DNA of 19,148 bases from positions 1-19,148 of the forward strand of contig JBBPSI010000360.1 in NCBI GenBank assembly GCA_038093515.1, written 5' to 3'. The position numbers and the translations under genes are program-made. This stretch comes from Butyriboletus loyo (taxonomy: Eukaryota; Basidiomycota; Agaricomycetes; Boletales; Boletaceae). A model generated the notes under the pieces. That model searched no databases. It worked only from the letters and a program-made list of their open reading frames with translations, and was not told where the DNA came from. Shown one piece after another: positions 9,040 through 18,285 of the stretch (position 1 is its first letter; the number at the start of each line of letters is the position of its first letter).

Positions 9040-10689
9040 CTCTGAGGATGAGGCAGCAAGAATGCCTGAGCAGAAACCTTGGGATCATGCTATAGATCTC
9101 AAGCCCGATTTCATACCGAAAAAGGGCTGCATCATTCCAATGTCCGACAAAGAACAGGACCAAATCAGGAGTTTCATGGAAAAAGAACTCAAGAAGGGTT
9201 ACATAAGACCGTCGAAGTCACCTCAGATGGCCCCTGTGTTCTTTATTCCCAAGAAAACTGGAGACAAGCGATTGGTCATGGACTACCGATATCTAAACAA
9301 TGGAACCATTAAAAATGGTTACCCATTACCCCTTATCCCGCAGTTGATCGATAGGCTTAAAGGCGCTGATATCTTTACTGTGCTGGATCTCCGATGGGGA
9401 TTTAATAATATCTGTATCAAGGAAGGAGATGAGTGAAAAGCCACATTTATTACACCAATTGGGGCTTATGAACCCACCATCATGTACTTTGGGCTTACCA
9501 ACTCTCTGCCCACCTTCCAAAATATGATGAACAATATCTTCAATGATATGTATGCATGCGTCATTATTTATATCGATGATGTTATGATATTCACAAAAGG
9601 AAAAACAAGGGCAGAGCATGAGGAAAAAGTAAAAGAAGTACTCCAACGCCTTCAAGAAAACGATTTATTTGTAAAACCAGAAAAATGTGTATTCTCTTTG
9701 GACAAAGTGGACTTTTTAGGTATGGTAGTTTCCAGGAACGGTGTTGAAATGCAGTCGAAGAAGACAGATGCCATCTGAGACTGGCCAATGCCCTCATGTC
9801 TGAAGTAGGTTCAAGCGTTCCTGGGATTATGTAACTATTATTGAAGATTCATTGAGGGCTTCCTGGAGATCACCTGACCTCTCAATAATTTAACAAAAAA
9901 GGATACCCCTTTCAAATGGGGTAAAGACGAACAAACAGCATTTGACATGCTGAAAAAGAAGTTTGATACAGCACTGTTATTGGCCTACCCTGATCATGAC
10001 AAGGAGATGCAGGTAGAAACGGACGCTTCGGATATAGCAGTGGGTGCTGTCCTTTCCGTAAAAGGATTGGATGACCTATGGCGACCCTGTGCATTCCTTT
10101 CCCACTCCTTTGATGCTGCAGAACAGAATTATCCAATTTACGATAAAGAACTACTGGCAGTAATACATGCCTTGGAAGAATGGCAGCATTATTTAATCGG
10201 CAGAGAAGGGTTCAAGATCTGGACAGATCACAAGAACCTTGAGTACTGGAAGAAACCACAAACACTGTCTGGATGACAAGCACGATGGCATGTGCTTCTC
10301 CAGGAATTCAATTATTTATTTGTTTACAAACCAGGCTCAACCAATGGCAGAGCAGATGCGTTGTCATATCAAGCAGACCACAGTGAAGCTGTTATGGACC
10401 ATAATACCAATATTACAATACTTCCACTGAATCTTTTCCTTAATAAAGTTTCTCTTTCTTCTTCCTTTTATGATACCTTACAAAAAGAATCCGAAAAACA
10501 AAAACAAAAAGAAATACCTGGATTTTATTATGATACAGATCAATCCGTATTTATTAATGAAAAGAAAAAAGTCTTCATGCCTGAGGCACTTAGAATACAA
10601 TTACTTAATATTTGCCACGATTCGCCAATAGCCAGACACTCAGGACAGGCCTGAACAGCTCATCTTCTCACATGGCATTTCACATGGCC

Positions 10690-11214
10690 TGTTGCGCAAG
10701 CAACATGCAGTTGAATGCTAGCACGAATACCTTTGCCACAAGCGGTCCTATACAACAGTTGCTGCGCTACACAAAGCACAGGCAGGTGATAAGGCTGGAG
10801 CTTCAACTTAATCCTCAACTGTTGCCAGCGAATAGACAAGTGGTTAAAACTAGGGAATCCTAGTCTAACCACAAGCCTTTATATATTATACAAGGATGCG
10901 CACAGACCATGCTGTGCGTGTGATGATCTACTATACATGGCTAGACTAAAGAAGAGAAGCGCAACGGTGATTAACCACATGAGGCACAGGGATCAAAAAG
11001 AAGAGAAGTAAACGGAGATTAAATACATGTGTTGTGACGTCATAGAGTCTAGGCCTGGTCTAGGTCATGACATCATATGCTTGGTCAGCAGGAGATCACA
11101 TGTAAGTTCCCACAATCACGTGCGCTATGTCACGTGACCTTTGAAAGTGAAGTTTTGAAAGAAAACGACTAAGTCCAGAATGAAAGTATACAAATAACTG
11201 TTATGATTATAACA
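10690..11214 (-). mobile_element. Solo LTR, family A, inside the A-family integrase
   Basis: The 525-bp LTR lies in minus orientation, with the exact 5-bp duplication TGGCC at 10685-10689 and 11215-11219. It is homologous to 4296-4772 but about 48 bp longer. It keeps CpG-containing sites that have decayed in the other two A copies, such as two CACGTG boxes (11117-11122, 11131-11136) and TGACGTCA (11035-11042). Those sites are CATGTG- or TGATGTCA-like elsewhere. It is therefore the youngest A copy here. Confidence 0.92.
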
Positions 11215-11436
11215 TGGCCTGGCATTACAAAGGACATCAAATGTTACGTAGATAGCTGCCAAGCGTGCGCCCTCACAAAGGGTAAGCAAAATGCACCAGC
11301 AGGTAAATTATTACCACTTCCCACAGCTAGTCACCCCTGGGACGACATTTCTGTTGATTTTGTTACTGGACTTCTTATTTTGAATGGCTTTGATGCCATT
11401 TGTACGATAGTTGATCACTTCTCCAAGGAAGTTGTT

Positions 11437-11862
11437 TGTTACGCTGGGCGCTAACAACTAGAAAGCAAGGAGGCACTCAAGAGTAGCCTCAGGACTCTGG
11501 AGACAGTTCTGGGAGAAGTCTCAGACTATGTCTTAGTGCTTGCACTAAGAGTCTGGAATGAAACTAATTGCTAGCAGGTGACTGCGTAGAACTAGATAGA
11601 GTACATGGGTGTAAAGACCGAGTCTTTATACTACTGAGGTCTGCGCACAGACCATGTTCCTAATCGGGTCGTGAGAAGGAAAGTACAAACAAGGAAGGAG
11701 TACTCTAGAAGATTCTGGAGTACGAAAGAAAGCGCGTCCGTGTGTGGGAAATGGTGACTAAGCTAGAGCGGTTCATACCACTCAAAGGGCACTAGCAAAA
11801 GGCTAGGCAAATGAAGTAGTCCAAGTGGTAATGGATGGAAAAAGTATACCACTACTGTAACA
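11437..11862 (-). repeat. 3' LTR of copy B
   Basis: The 426-bp LTR has ends TGTTAC and GTAACA. The minus-strand TATA box (TATAAAG) is at 11624-11630, the proposed transcript-start decamer at 11588-11597 and the shared motif at 11643-11654. It keeps the CpGs of GCTGGGCGC that copy B' has lost. Confidence 0.92.
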
Positions 11863-11877
11863 TTACCCCCTTTCCAT
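11863..11877 (-). other. Polypurine tract of copy B
   Basis: On the minus strand GGAAAGGGGGTAA directly precedes the 3' LTR, as expected for the plus-strand primer. Copy B' has nearly the same tract. Confidence 0.8.
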
Positions 11878-11913
11878 GGTGGAGACTCCGACTCCATGAC
11901 TTGAAAACTCCCC

Positions 11914-13146
11914 TCATTGAGACGCTCCCTCGTTGAAGTCATTGTTGTAAGCATCGTTGGCAGAGAAGTCCGCCCATACGTTGTCCTGGAATGTGCAGTT
12001 GGCGACAATGTGGCCAATGGCACCACATAGACCGCAGACACGCTCTGGACAAAACTCCTGTATATGACCAGGGGCGACCTGGTGGCAGAATGGACAAATG
12101 TAGTTTGGGCATTCTCTGCGGAAATGGCTGACAGTGCTGCATTCGAAACAGAGCTGCGGCTGGATGAGGCGAGGTCAAGTAGGGCATGGGCTGGCATCCG
12201 GGGATCTGTCGTCCAAGACAATAGGGGAATCACAAGTGCCCTGACCGGCGAGGTAGGGAGGTGGGGGTCCATACGAAGAGTCGTTAGAACTGCCAGCTGT
12301 GGCGAGGGGGGAGGAAACATGAGGGATGAGCTGGATGGCAGGGGTTCCTCGTCAAGTGGATGGTTGGGGGGTGACAGAGCGGACGGCTCTACTGGCAATT
12401 CTCCGTCCTGCAGCAGTAAGGGTGACTGACCCGGGGATGGCTCCGACCTGGAGTAATGCCTGGCGAGGTTGGCGACACACCGTATGAGGCAGTAAGGGGG
12501 AGTGTTGACAAGCGACCTGGGGCTTGTCGATGTTGGTCCGAAAGGACTCCAGAGACTCCCCAGTGGTTTCATGTGACGAGTCTTCGAGCAGGTGGTGCTG
12601 GAACAGGTACAGGCGAAGGAGATCTTGCTGGGAGAGGACGAGGCACTGGATTGGGGCCGTGAGCCATGGGGCGGAGGTAACCGATGTGGTCAGCGGAATG
12701 GAGATAGAACTGCCGCTCTCTAGGAGCAAGCGCAATGAGAATGGGTCGGAGGACAGGGGCCAGAATACCTGGCAAGAGTTGGTCTACAACATAACCAAAT
12801 CCTTCAGCGTGGAGGATGTCCAATGTATACCCTCAAGCTTCCATCAGGGAAGACTTGAGGGTGGCAGCATAGACGGGTGGTTGGTTGTCTGGACAAAGAC
12901 GGTATGGATGGTTCGGGCGAGGGCATAGGAATGGTAGAGGGAAGCAAGAGTGCGGAGGACATAGTCCATGGTGAAGTCCATGCACTGTTCAAGCATGTAC
13001 ATGGCAACAGGATTTTCTAAAACAGTGGTGTAGAGGATGCAGCGGGATGACACTGGAAGGCGGGACAAATGGACAGGAGGTTGAGGTGGGAGAGGGATAT
13101 TTTCATTGTTGTCAGCAGCATTGTTCTCAGCAGGAGGAATGGCCAT
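11914..13146 (-). pseudogene. Third ORF of copy B: protein with three C-terminal zinc knuckles
   Basis: The ATG at 13144-13146 lies 8 bases after the pol stop, in another frame. About 410 codons end with NEGASQ and TGA at 11914-11916. The N-terminal 300 residues have no domain I recognise; they include a helical-looking region (MYMLEQCMDFTMDYVLRTLA) and a Pro/Ser-rich linker. The C-terminus has three knuckles between about 12000 and 12150: CFECSTVSHFRREC, CPFC with H and C at six and four residues further on, and CGLCGAIGHIVANC. Two of them fit CX2CX4HX4C. Damage: the readable frame shifts near 12885 and back near 12665, with TGA stops at 12352-12354 and 12175-12177. Conservation with 3704-4295 shows that this frame was coding. 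RNA/DNA binding or a nucleocapsid-like helper is an inference. Confidence 0.75.
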
Positions 13147-13154
13147 CTTGTCGT

Positions 13155-16100
13155 TTACTGTGAAGATGGGGAGGGAAAGTCCTTGGGATGACGCAGCTTA
13201 TAAGCCCTGAGCAAGGCCTGCACATGGACCAAGTTCCCATTTGGCTCCCAGGTGTTTTCCGCTGCAGAGTACCCTTTCCAGGAAACAAGGAATTGGCAGC
13301 GTCCCTTGGAGCTGCAGTGCGATAAGATCCGATTGATCTCATACTCTTCATCTCCGTCTATTTCTTCCGGAGGGGGATTGGTAAAATTTGGGCCGTGTTC
13401 TGCCGTTTCGCGATAAGGGGTCAGGAGGGACGCATGGAACACGTCGTGAATTTTCCAGGTCGGCGGCAGTCGGAGCCTGTACGCCACAGGAGAGATTACC
13501 TGTGCAATCTCGAACAGTCCTTCCCGTCTTGGGGCGAGCTTCTTCGACGGGTACCTGAGCCTCAGGTTGCGCCCTTCAAGCCAAACCTTATCTCCTGTCT
13601 TCCATGGCCAGAACTTGGAGGAGATCTGTTCCTTCATCAGACACCGTGCTTTCTCATGGGCTTCTAATGCTTCCGTTCGGGCTCCCATGAGTTCCAAGAG
13701 TCTGGACTCAAGGGCGGGGAGGAATGTTTTGCCAATTGGAGGGTAGGACCTCAGTTCGTAGCCAACCATGAGGGAGAAAGGAGTCACGTTGGTCGAGGAG
13801 TGGGTCATCAAGTTGTGGGAAAACTCGGCCATAGGAAGGAGTTCAGCCCATCGTTCGGGGTGACCATTGCAGAAGATTCGGAGATATGTCTCCAGCTCTT
13901 GGTTGACCCGTTCGGTTTCACCATCAGTCTGGGGATGGTATGCAGAAGAGAGGGCAAGATCATAGTCAAGGAGCCTCGCGAGCTCTCTAGCGAAGGCGGA
14001 TGCAAATTGGGGACCTCTGTCTGAGATGCATCGGGAGTGTAGGCCGAAGCGAAGGAAGACGGTTTTGAAAAATAATTTGGCGACTCCTGCCGCATCAATG
14101 TCTTTGTTGCAAGGGGAATAAATTACCCCCTTCATAAGCCCATGGTCTACCACGACCATGACAGAATCATACCCCAAAGACGGAGGGAGACCAGTGATGA
14201 GGTCAACGGAGACCTGCTTGAATGGACGAGAGGCGATGCTGGCCAGAGGGGTGAGAGGGGGAATGGCGGGATGAGTATTAACTTTATGCGCTTGACAAAC
14301 AGCGCAGCCAGAGACAAAACGTCGCATGAGATTGGCCATGCCAGGCCACCAATAATCATGCTGCACCAGGTTCTGGGTGCAGAAGATGCCACCGTGACTG
14401 CCAGTGGGGCTTTTGTGCAGGGATCGGATGAGGTCAACCCAAGCAGCTTCAGGGATATATTGTTTCTTCCAGAAATACAACTCCTTGCTGTCGAAATCCC
14501 AATTTCCAGCGTTCATCTTGGGGAATAAGGGAGAGTCCTTGTATAAAGCCTGCATACACCGTTTGATCATGGGGTCAGCAGGGGAGGAGGCAGCAATTTT
14601 CTCTGCGAGGGCAATGTCGATCTTTCTGGCAAATAAGTTATTGGGCAGGAGGGTGACCTCCTGGTTGTCGGCAGAGGTGTCAATGTCATCTTGTTGGGAC
14701 AGGGTGTCTGCAGGACCCATCTGAGTCCCAGGGATGTGATGGAAATGCAGGTCGAAATCCTGCAAGAACATTAGCCAGCGGGCTTGCTGGCGGGACAACT
14801 TGTTAGGTTGGCAGAAATAGGTGAGGTTCTTGTGGTCGGTGAGAATCTCCACCTGGTGGCCGGTACTGCGCAGGTAGTGTCGCCACTCTTCTAGCGCATG
14901 AATGACCGCGAGCAACTCGCAATCGTAGATATCATAGTTGTGCTCTGCAGGGGAGAGCGTCTTTGAGAGATACGCACAGGGATGGAGGTCGCCATTGACG
15001 TCCTTCTGCATGAGTACTGCCCCTGTGGTGGTGAGAGAAGCGTCCGTCATGACAGCGAACAGTTTCGTGACGTCAGGCATGGAAAGAACGGGTTGGTGGA
15101 GGAAGGACTGTTTGATGGCTTGGAATGCCTGTTCGCAAGCCGGAGTCCACGCCCATGGGGAGTTTTTCTTAGTAAGGTCATGAAGCGGCTTCGCAATGTG
15201 GGAGAAGTCCTGGATGAACCTGCGATAAAAGTTGCAAAACCTGATGAAGGACCTGACTGCCTTCACCGAGGTCAGGGGGTTCCATTCGCGAATGGCTTTC
15301 AGTTTGGTGGGGTCCATTTTGACCTGACCTTCTTGTACCATCATCCCGAGGTATTCCACTTCTTCAGCATCAAACAAACATTTTTCCAGTTTCAGGAACA
15401 GCTTATGTTCGCGGAGATGTTCTAGAACACGGATTGTTCATGCTTCGTGTTTGGCGGTGGCAGCAGAATGGATTAAGAGGTCGTCCATGTAAATGATCAG
15501 TCACCCCTCGGCCATAAGGTTGCCGAAGATGTGGTCCATCAGCACCTGAAAGGGGAGTTGCACAGGCCGAAAAACATCACTGTTGGTTCCAATACCTGAG
15601 GAGTGATGAATGCTGCCTTCCAGCGGTCATTTGGCTTGGTGAGGACGTTGTTGTATCCCCAGCGGATGTCCATTTTGGTGAAGATTTTCAATCCCTTGAG
15701 ACGATCGACGAGGTCGGAGATGAGAGGGAGGGGATAGGCATTCTTGACTGTATGAGAGTTCAGGTACCGGTAGTCCTGGCAGGGGCATAATGAGCCATCC
15801 TTCTTGGATACAAAGAAGAAGGGGGCTGCCTGCAGAGACTTGGACGGGGTGATTTTTCCTGATTTGAGGTGTTCTTCGACAAAGGCTTTGCATGCTTCAG
15901 ACTCCTTTGGGTTCAAGGGGTAGACTTTGGCGACTTTAGGTACAAAGTCTTTATCTAAGTCAATGGCATGGTCAAAAGACCTGGATGGAGGTAGCTCCTT
16001 GGTGTTCTTTTTGTCAAAAACGTCTGTGAACGACTTGAAAGCGGTCAGGAGAACTGCTCTCTCCTTGACAGCCTGGGCGGCAATTTCTGTGGCGATTGTT

Positions 16101-16705
16101 GCCTTTCTAATAGGGTAGGTGTCCCTTGCTGAAGTGTCCACTCGCTTCTTCCAGAGCTTGGCGATCTTGGAGTCTGGGTCCAAGTCTAGGTACCATACAA
16201 GGTAGCGCTGTGCGATTGCCCGAGGGGAGTCATCTCGGGGCTTCTTGATTTGGTCTGGGAGATCGATGTGGCCAGTGGCCCAATCTATTACTGGGTTTGC
16301 TTCTCTTAACCACAGTAGACCCAGGATCATGTTTTCTCTTCCTATGTTGAGGACTAGGAAACTCTGTTCCTCCTTGGTTTCTCTGATCCTGACAGAGATG
16401 GTGACCTTATGTCAGATTACTCCTCCTTGATTGTTTGATGCGTCCACGTTTTGGGCACTAAGTGGCTTGGGTAGCCGTTCCATTGGCAGTTTCTTTCGTT
16501 TCACTAGATCGCAATCTATGAAACATCCGCTTGTGCCACTGTCCACCAGGGCGAATGTGTCGATGATTTGACCCCCTTCGTGTGCGAATAATGACACAGG
16601 AATTTGAATTGATTGTGCATTGGGGTTTGATAATACTACAGGGGCGATTACATGGAGAGGAGAAGACGTCAAAACTTCCCTCTCTTCTAAAAATCCTTTG
16701 GCCAA
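13155..16705 (-). pseudogene. pol: Pol of copy B: PR-RT-RNase H-integrase-chromodomain, lightly damaged
   Basis: Protease: ALVDSGTSGCFID near 16540. RT begins near 16000 ([14 protein letters not shown]), and its YMDD active site is at 15480-15491. Below 15377 an intact 740-codon stretch carries the end of RT and RNase H (MTDASLTTTGAVL, YDCELLAVIHAL, LTDHKNL). Integrase follows, with His pair HKSPTGSH and CAVC zinc site, then catalytic Asp in SVDLITG, Asp in ISDRGPQF and Glu in DGETERVNQ. The last 60 or so residues before the tail are a chromodomain (EEYEINRILSH, FLVSWKGYSAAENTWEP), which targets integration to marked chromatin in chromoviruses. Damage: TGA at 16412-16414, a frameshift near 15555, and TGA at 15501-15503 and 15438-15440. 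The stop is TAA at 13155-13157. Confidence 0.93.
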
Positions 16706-17682
16706 GCTTTGGCCACCTTGGTTGCTGCGACAGGCAGCCTTTCTTCATCTTCATTGAAGCATGCCTTGAGGACGTTCAAGACATCTTCTTGTTGGGTGCC
16801 TTGACCTTTCAACTCGGACAGATAGTCAACGAGTGGGGAGGGCTTTGGTTTGGGGGGTGTGACGACGGCGGCGCATGTGTGCTGAGGGTTGTGAGGGGGA
16901 CGAGAAGGCAGTCCTCGGGGGTTCTGTCCATTGTGTGGGGGGCGAGGATGGTTGGTTGAACGACAGCTGACCTGGTGGCAAATGAAGCATTTGTTCTGCT
17001 TCATGTACTCCGCATGCTGTACTGGAGTAAGTCGGACAGCGTCGACATCCATAGCATTGGGGTCCCTTCAGCTAGATGAGGGCTTGGAGGAGGAGGAAAA
17101 GGTGGGAATGTAGCACTTCCCTGCGCAGAGGTCGTCAATTCGTTTGTGCTGGGCATGGAAGGCAGAGGTTTTCTTGGCCCAGCTGGCGAGCGTGGTGGGG
17201 GGTTTCTTGCAAGAGAGGACAGATTCTGCGAGGCGGGGGTCGAGTCCACAAATGAACCATTCGATGAGAGCCTTTTCATTGGAGATCCCAGACTTGGCGG
17301 CAAGGAGCTGGAACTCCGTGACATAGGTGTCGTAGCCGTCCTTGCGGTTGGCTTTGTTCTGGGTGAGGTTCCCTAGGTCGATCCGGGCACTCTCTCCTAT
17401 GTCAAAGGGATGGAAGACTCTTTGGAAGTCCTCACAGACCATCAAAAACTCTTTCTGCCGTTCGGTGGGATGTCCATCTAGGAGAAGGCCCATCCAGCCT
17501 TCTGAAAACATCTTTCCTTTCCCTTCGCTCATTTTCATGAGGAGGGCATTGATTTTTGATTTGTTGTCGGGGAAGGACATCTGGTTGGCGTTGAAGTAGG
17601 TGCGCATGGCAAGGAGCCATTGGGAGGCATCCTCGTTGAGACCAGAGAAGTCCTTGGGGACGATGTTCTTTTTTTCTGACAT
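16687..17682 (-). pseudogene. gag: Gag of copy B, one in-frame TGA
   Basis: The sequence starts MSEKKNIVPKDFSG at 17682. The capsid-like region (WLLAMRTYFNAN, FHPFDIGESARIDL, LIEWFICGLDPRLAES) is nearly identical to the Gag start of copy B'' at 18679. A TGA at 17068-17070 follows a Ser-rich stretch, and the same frame continues through DPNAMDVDAVRLTP to a Cys/His cluster, CFICHQVSCRSTNH (CX2CX4CX4H). Gag ends at 16687-16689. Pol is in the -1 frame relative to Gag around 16690-16705, and I see no classical slippery heptamer there. The shift is therefore either a mutation of an ancestral single ORF or an unusual recoding site. Confidence 0.88.
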
Positions 17683-17850
17683 GTTGTTGTTGTTGTTGTC
17701 TAGGAAGTTGGCGGGCAGGTAGTACGGTGGGGATGGAGAGCGGGAGATGTGGGGGGTTCTGTCAAGCCAGTCGCTGTTATAGCCGTCGTCACTGGGTGCC
17801 TGTTCAGATTCCTGCCCTAGACCCTGGTCCTCAGGTTGGTTGGAGGGTTC
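17683..17850 (-). other. Leader of copy B with conserved frame upstream of Gag ATG
   Basis: The frame is open without ATG from the insertion point to the Gag ATG and encodes DGYNSDWLDRTPH, also found in copy B'' as DGYDSDWLDRTPH. A run of five AAC codons (17683-17697) precedes the ATG. The 5 bases GGTTC (17846-17850) next to the inserted LTR are its likely target duplicate. Confidence 0.6.
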
Positions 17851-18273
17851 TGTTACGGTAGTGGTCTACTTTTTCTCTCCATTACCGTTGGGACTATTAC
17901 ATTCACCTAGCCTTTTGCTAGTTCCTTTAGAACGATACGACTAGCACTTAGTCATCACTTCTCGCGCACGGACGCACTTTCTTTCATACTCCGGAATCTT
18001 CTGGAATATTCCTTCCACATTTGTAGTTTCCTTCTCGCGTCTCGATTAGGAACATGGTCTGTGCGCAGACCCCAGTAGTATAAAGACCCGGTCTTTACAC
18101 CATGTACACTATCTAGTTCTACGCAGTCACCTGCTAGCAATTAGTTCTCCTCCAGACTCTTAGTGTGCGCACTAAGACATAGTCTGAGACCCAGCTCGAG
18201 AATCGTCTCCAGAGTCCTGAGGCTACTCCAGAGTGCCTCCTCGCTGTTCTAGTTGTTAGCGCCCAGCGTAACA
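17851..18273 (+). repeat. 5' LTR of B-family copy B''
   Basis: The 423-bp LTR has ends TGTTAC and GTAACA. It is inserted in the leader of copy B in the opposite orientation. The shared motif TGGTCTGTGCGC is at 18055-18066, the TATA box at 18079 and the transcript-start decamer at 18111-18120. A dyad AAAGACC/GGTCTTT (18082-18096) lies between TATA and start. CpG sites are well kept, which suggests a recent insertion. Confidence 0.92.
18079..18085 (+). promoter_or_regulatory. TATA box of copy B'' LTR
   Basis: TATAAAG stands 32 bases before 18111, where the segment complementary to the primer-binding site starts. The same box and spacing are present in the minus-strand LTR at 11437-11862. Confidence 0.7.
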
Positions 18274-18275
18274 AA

Positions 18276-18285
18276 AGAACTAGAT
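18276..18285 (+). other. Self-priming primer-binding site, B family
   Basis: AGAACTAGAT starts 2 bases after the LTR and is the exact reverse complement of 18111-18120 in the LTR, 32 bases after the TATA box. The 2-base gap is the same as in family A. I see no match to a tRNA 3' end. Confidence 0.7.

Larger units (their letters stand above)
7021..11436 (+). pseudogene. pol: Pol of the A-family element (PR-RT-RH-IN), multiply interrupted
   Basis: This is a Ty3/gypsy polyprotein. Protease: LLDTGAVNTFID near 7350, with the DTG catalytic Asp. RT: 9062-9778 with the YIDD active site at 9569-9580. RNase H: VETDASDIAVGAVL (10013 onward), YDKELLAVIHAL and WTDHKNL, giving the acidic residues. Integrase: the His pair is in CHDSPIARH (near 10620) and the CxxC pair in SCQAC (near 11250). 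The first catalytic Asp is in SVDFVTG, after which copy B interrupts at 11437. Two solo LTRs (7769-9039 and 10690-11214) interrupt it, but the frame is unbroken across both once each is removed with one duplicate. Stops: TGA at 7207, 9434, 9776, 9842, 9875, 10274 and 10652; TAG at 7213 and 9806. Between Gag and Pol, 6876-7020 shows nothing recognisable. The rest of integrase should lie beyond copy B, outside the window. Confidence 0.88.
11437..17850 (-). mobile_element. B-family Ty3/gypsy chromovirus (copy B), 5' LTR outside window
   Basis: Read on the minus strand from 17850 down: leader, gag, pol with a chromodomain, a third ORF, polypurine tract and 3' LTR. It lies in the integrase gene of the A element; the 5 bases TTGTT (11432-11436) are the likely target duplicate. 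Its leader is interrupted by a second B-family copy at 17851, so its 5' LTR should lie beyond the right edge. Confidence 0.9.

Noticed and set aside
12064..12928. Plus-strand ORFs opposite the third ORF of copy B
   Set aside because: They are shadows of the minus-strand zinc-knuckle ORF, which alone shows conserved Cys/His spacing in two copies.
16687..16705. Programmed -1 frameshift between Gag and Pol of copy B
   Set aside because: Frames do differ by -1, but no X XXY YYZ heptamer is present at the overlap; a simple indel in an ancestral single ORF is equally likely.
17683..17697. Trinucleotide run as a microsatellite or CRISPR-like repeat
   Set aside because: It is only five AAC codons before the Gag ATG; there are no spaced repeats anywhere in the window that would suggest an array.
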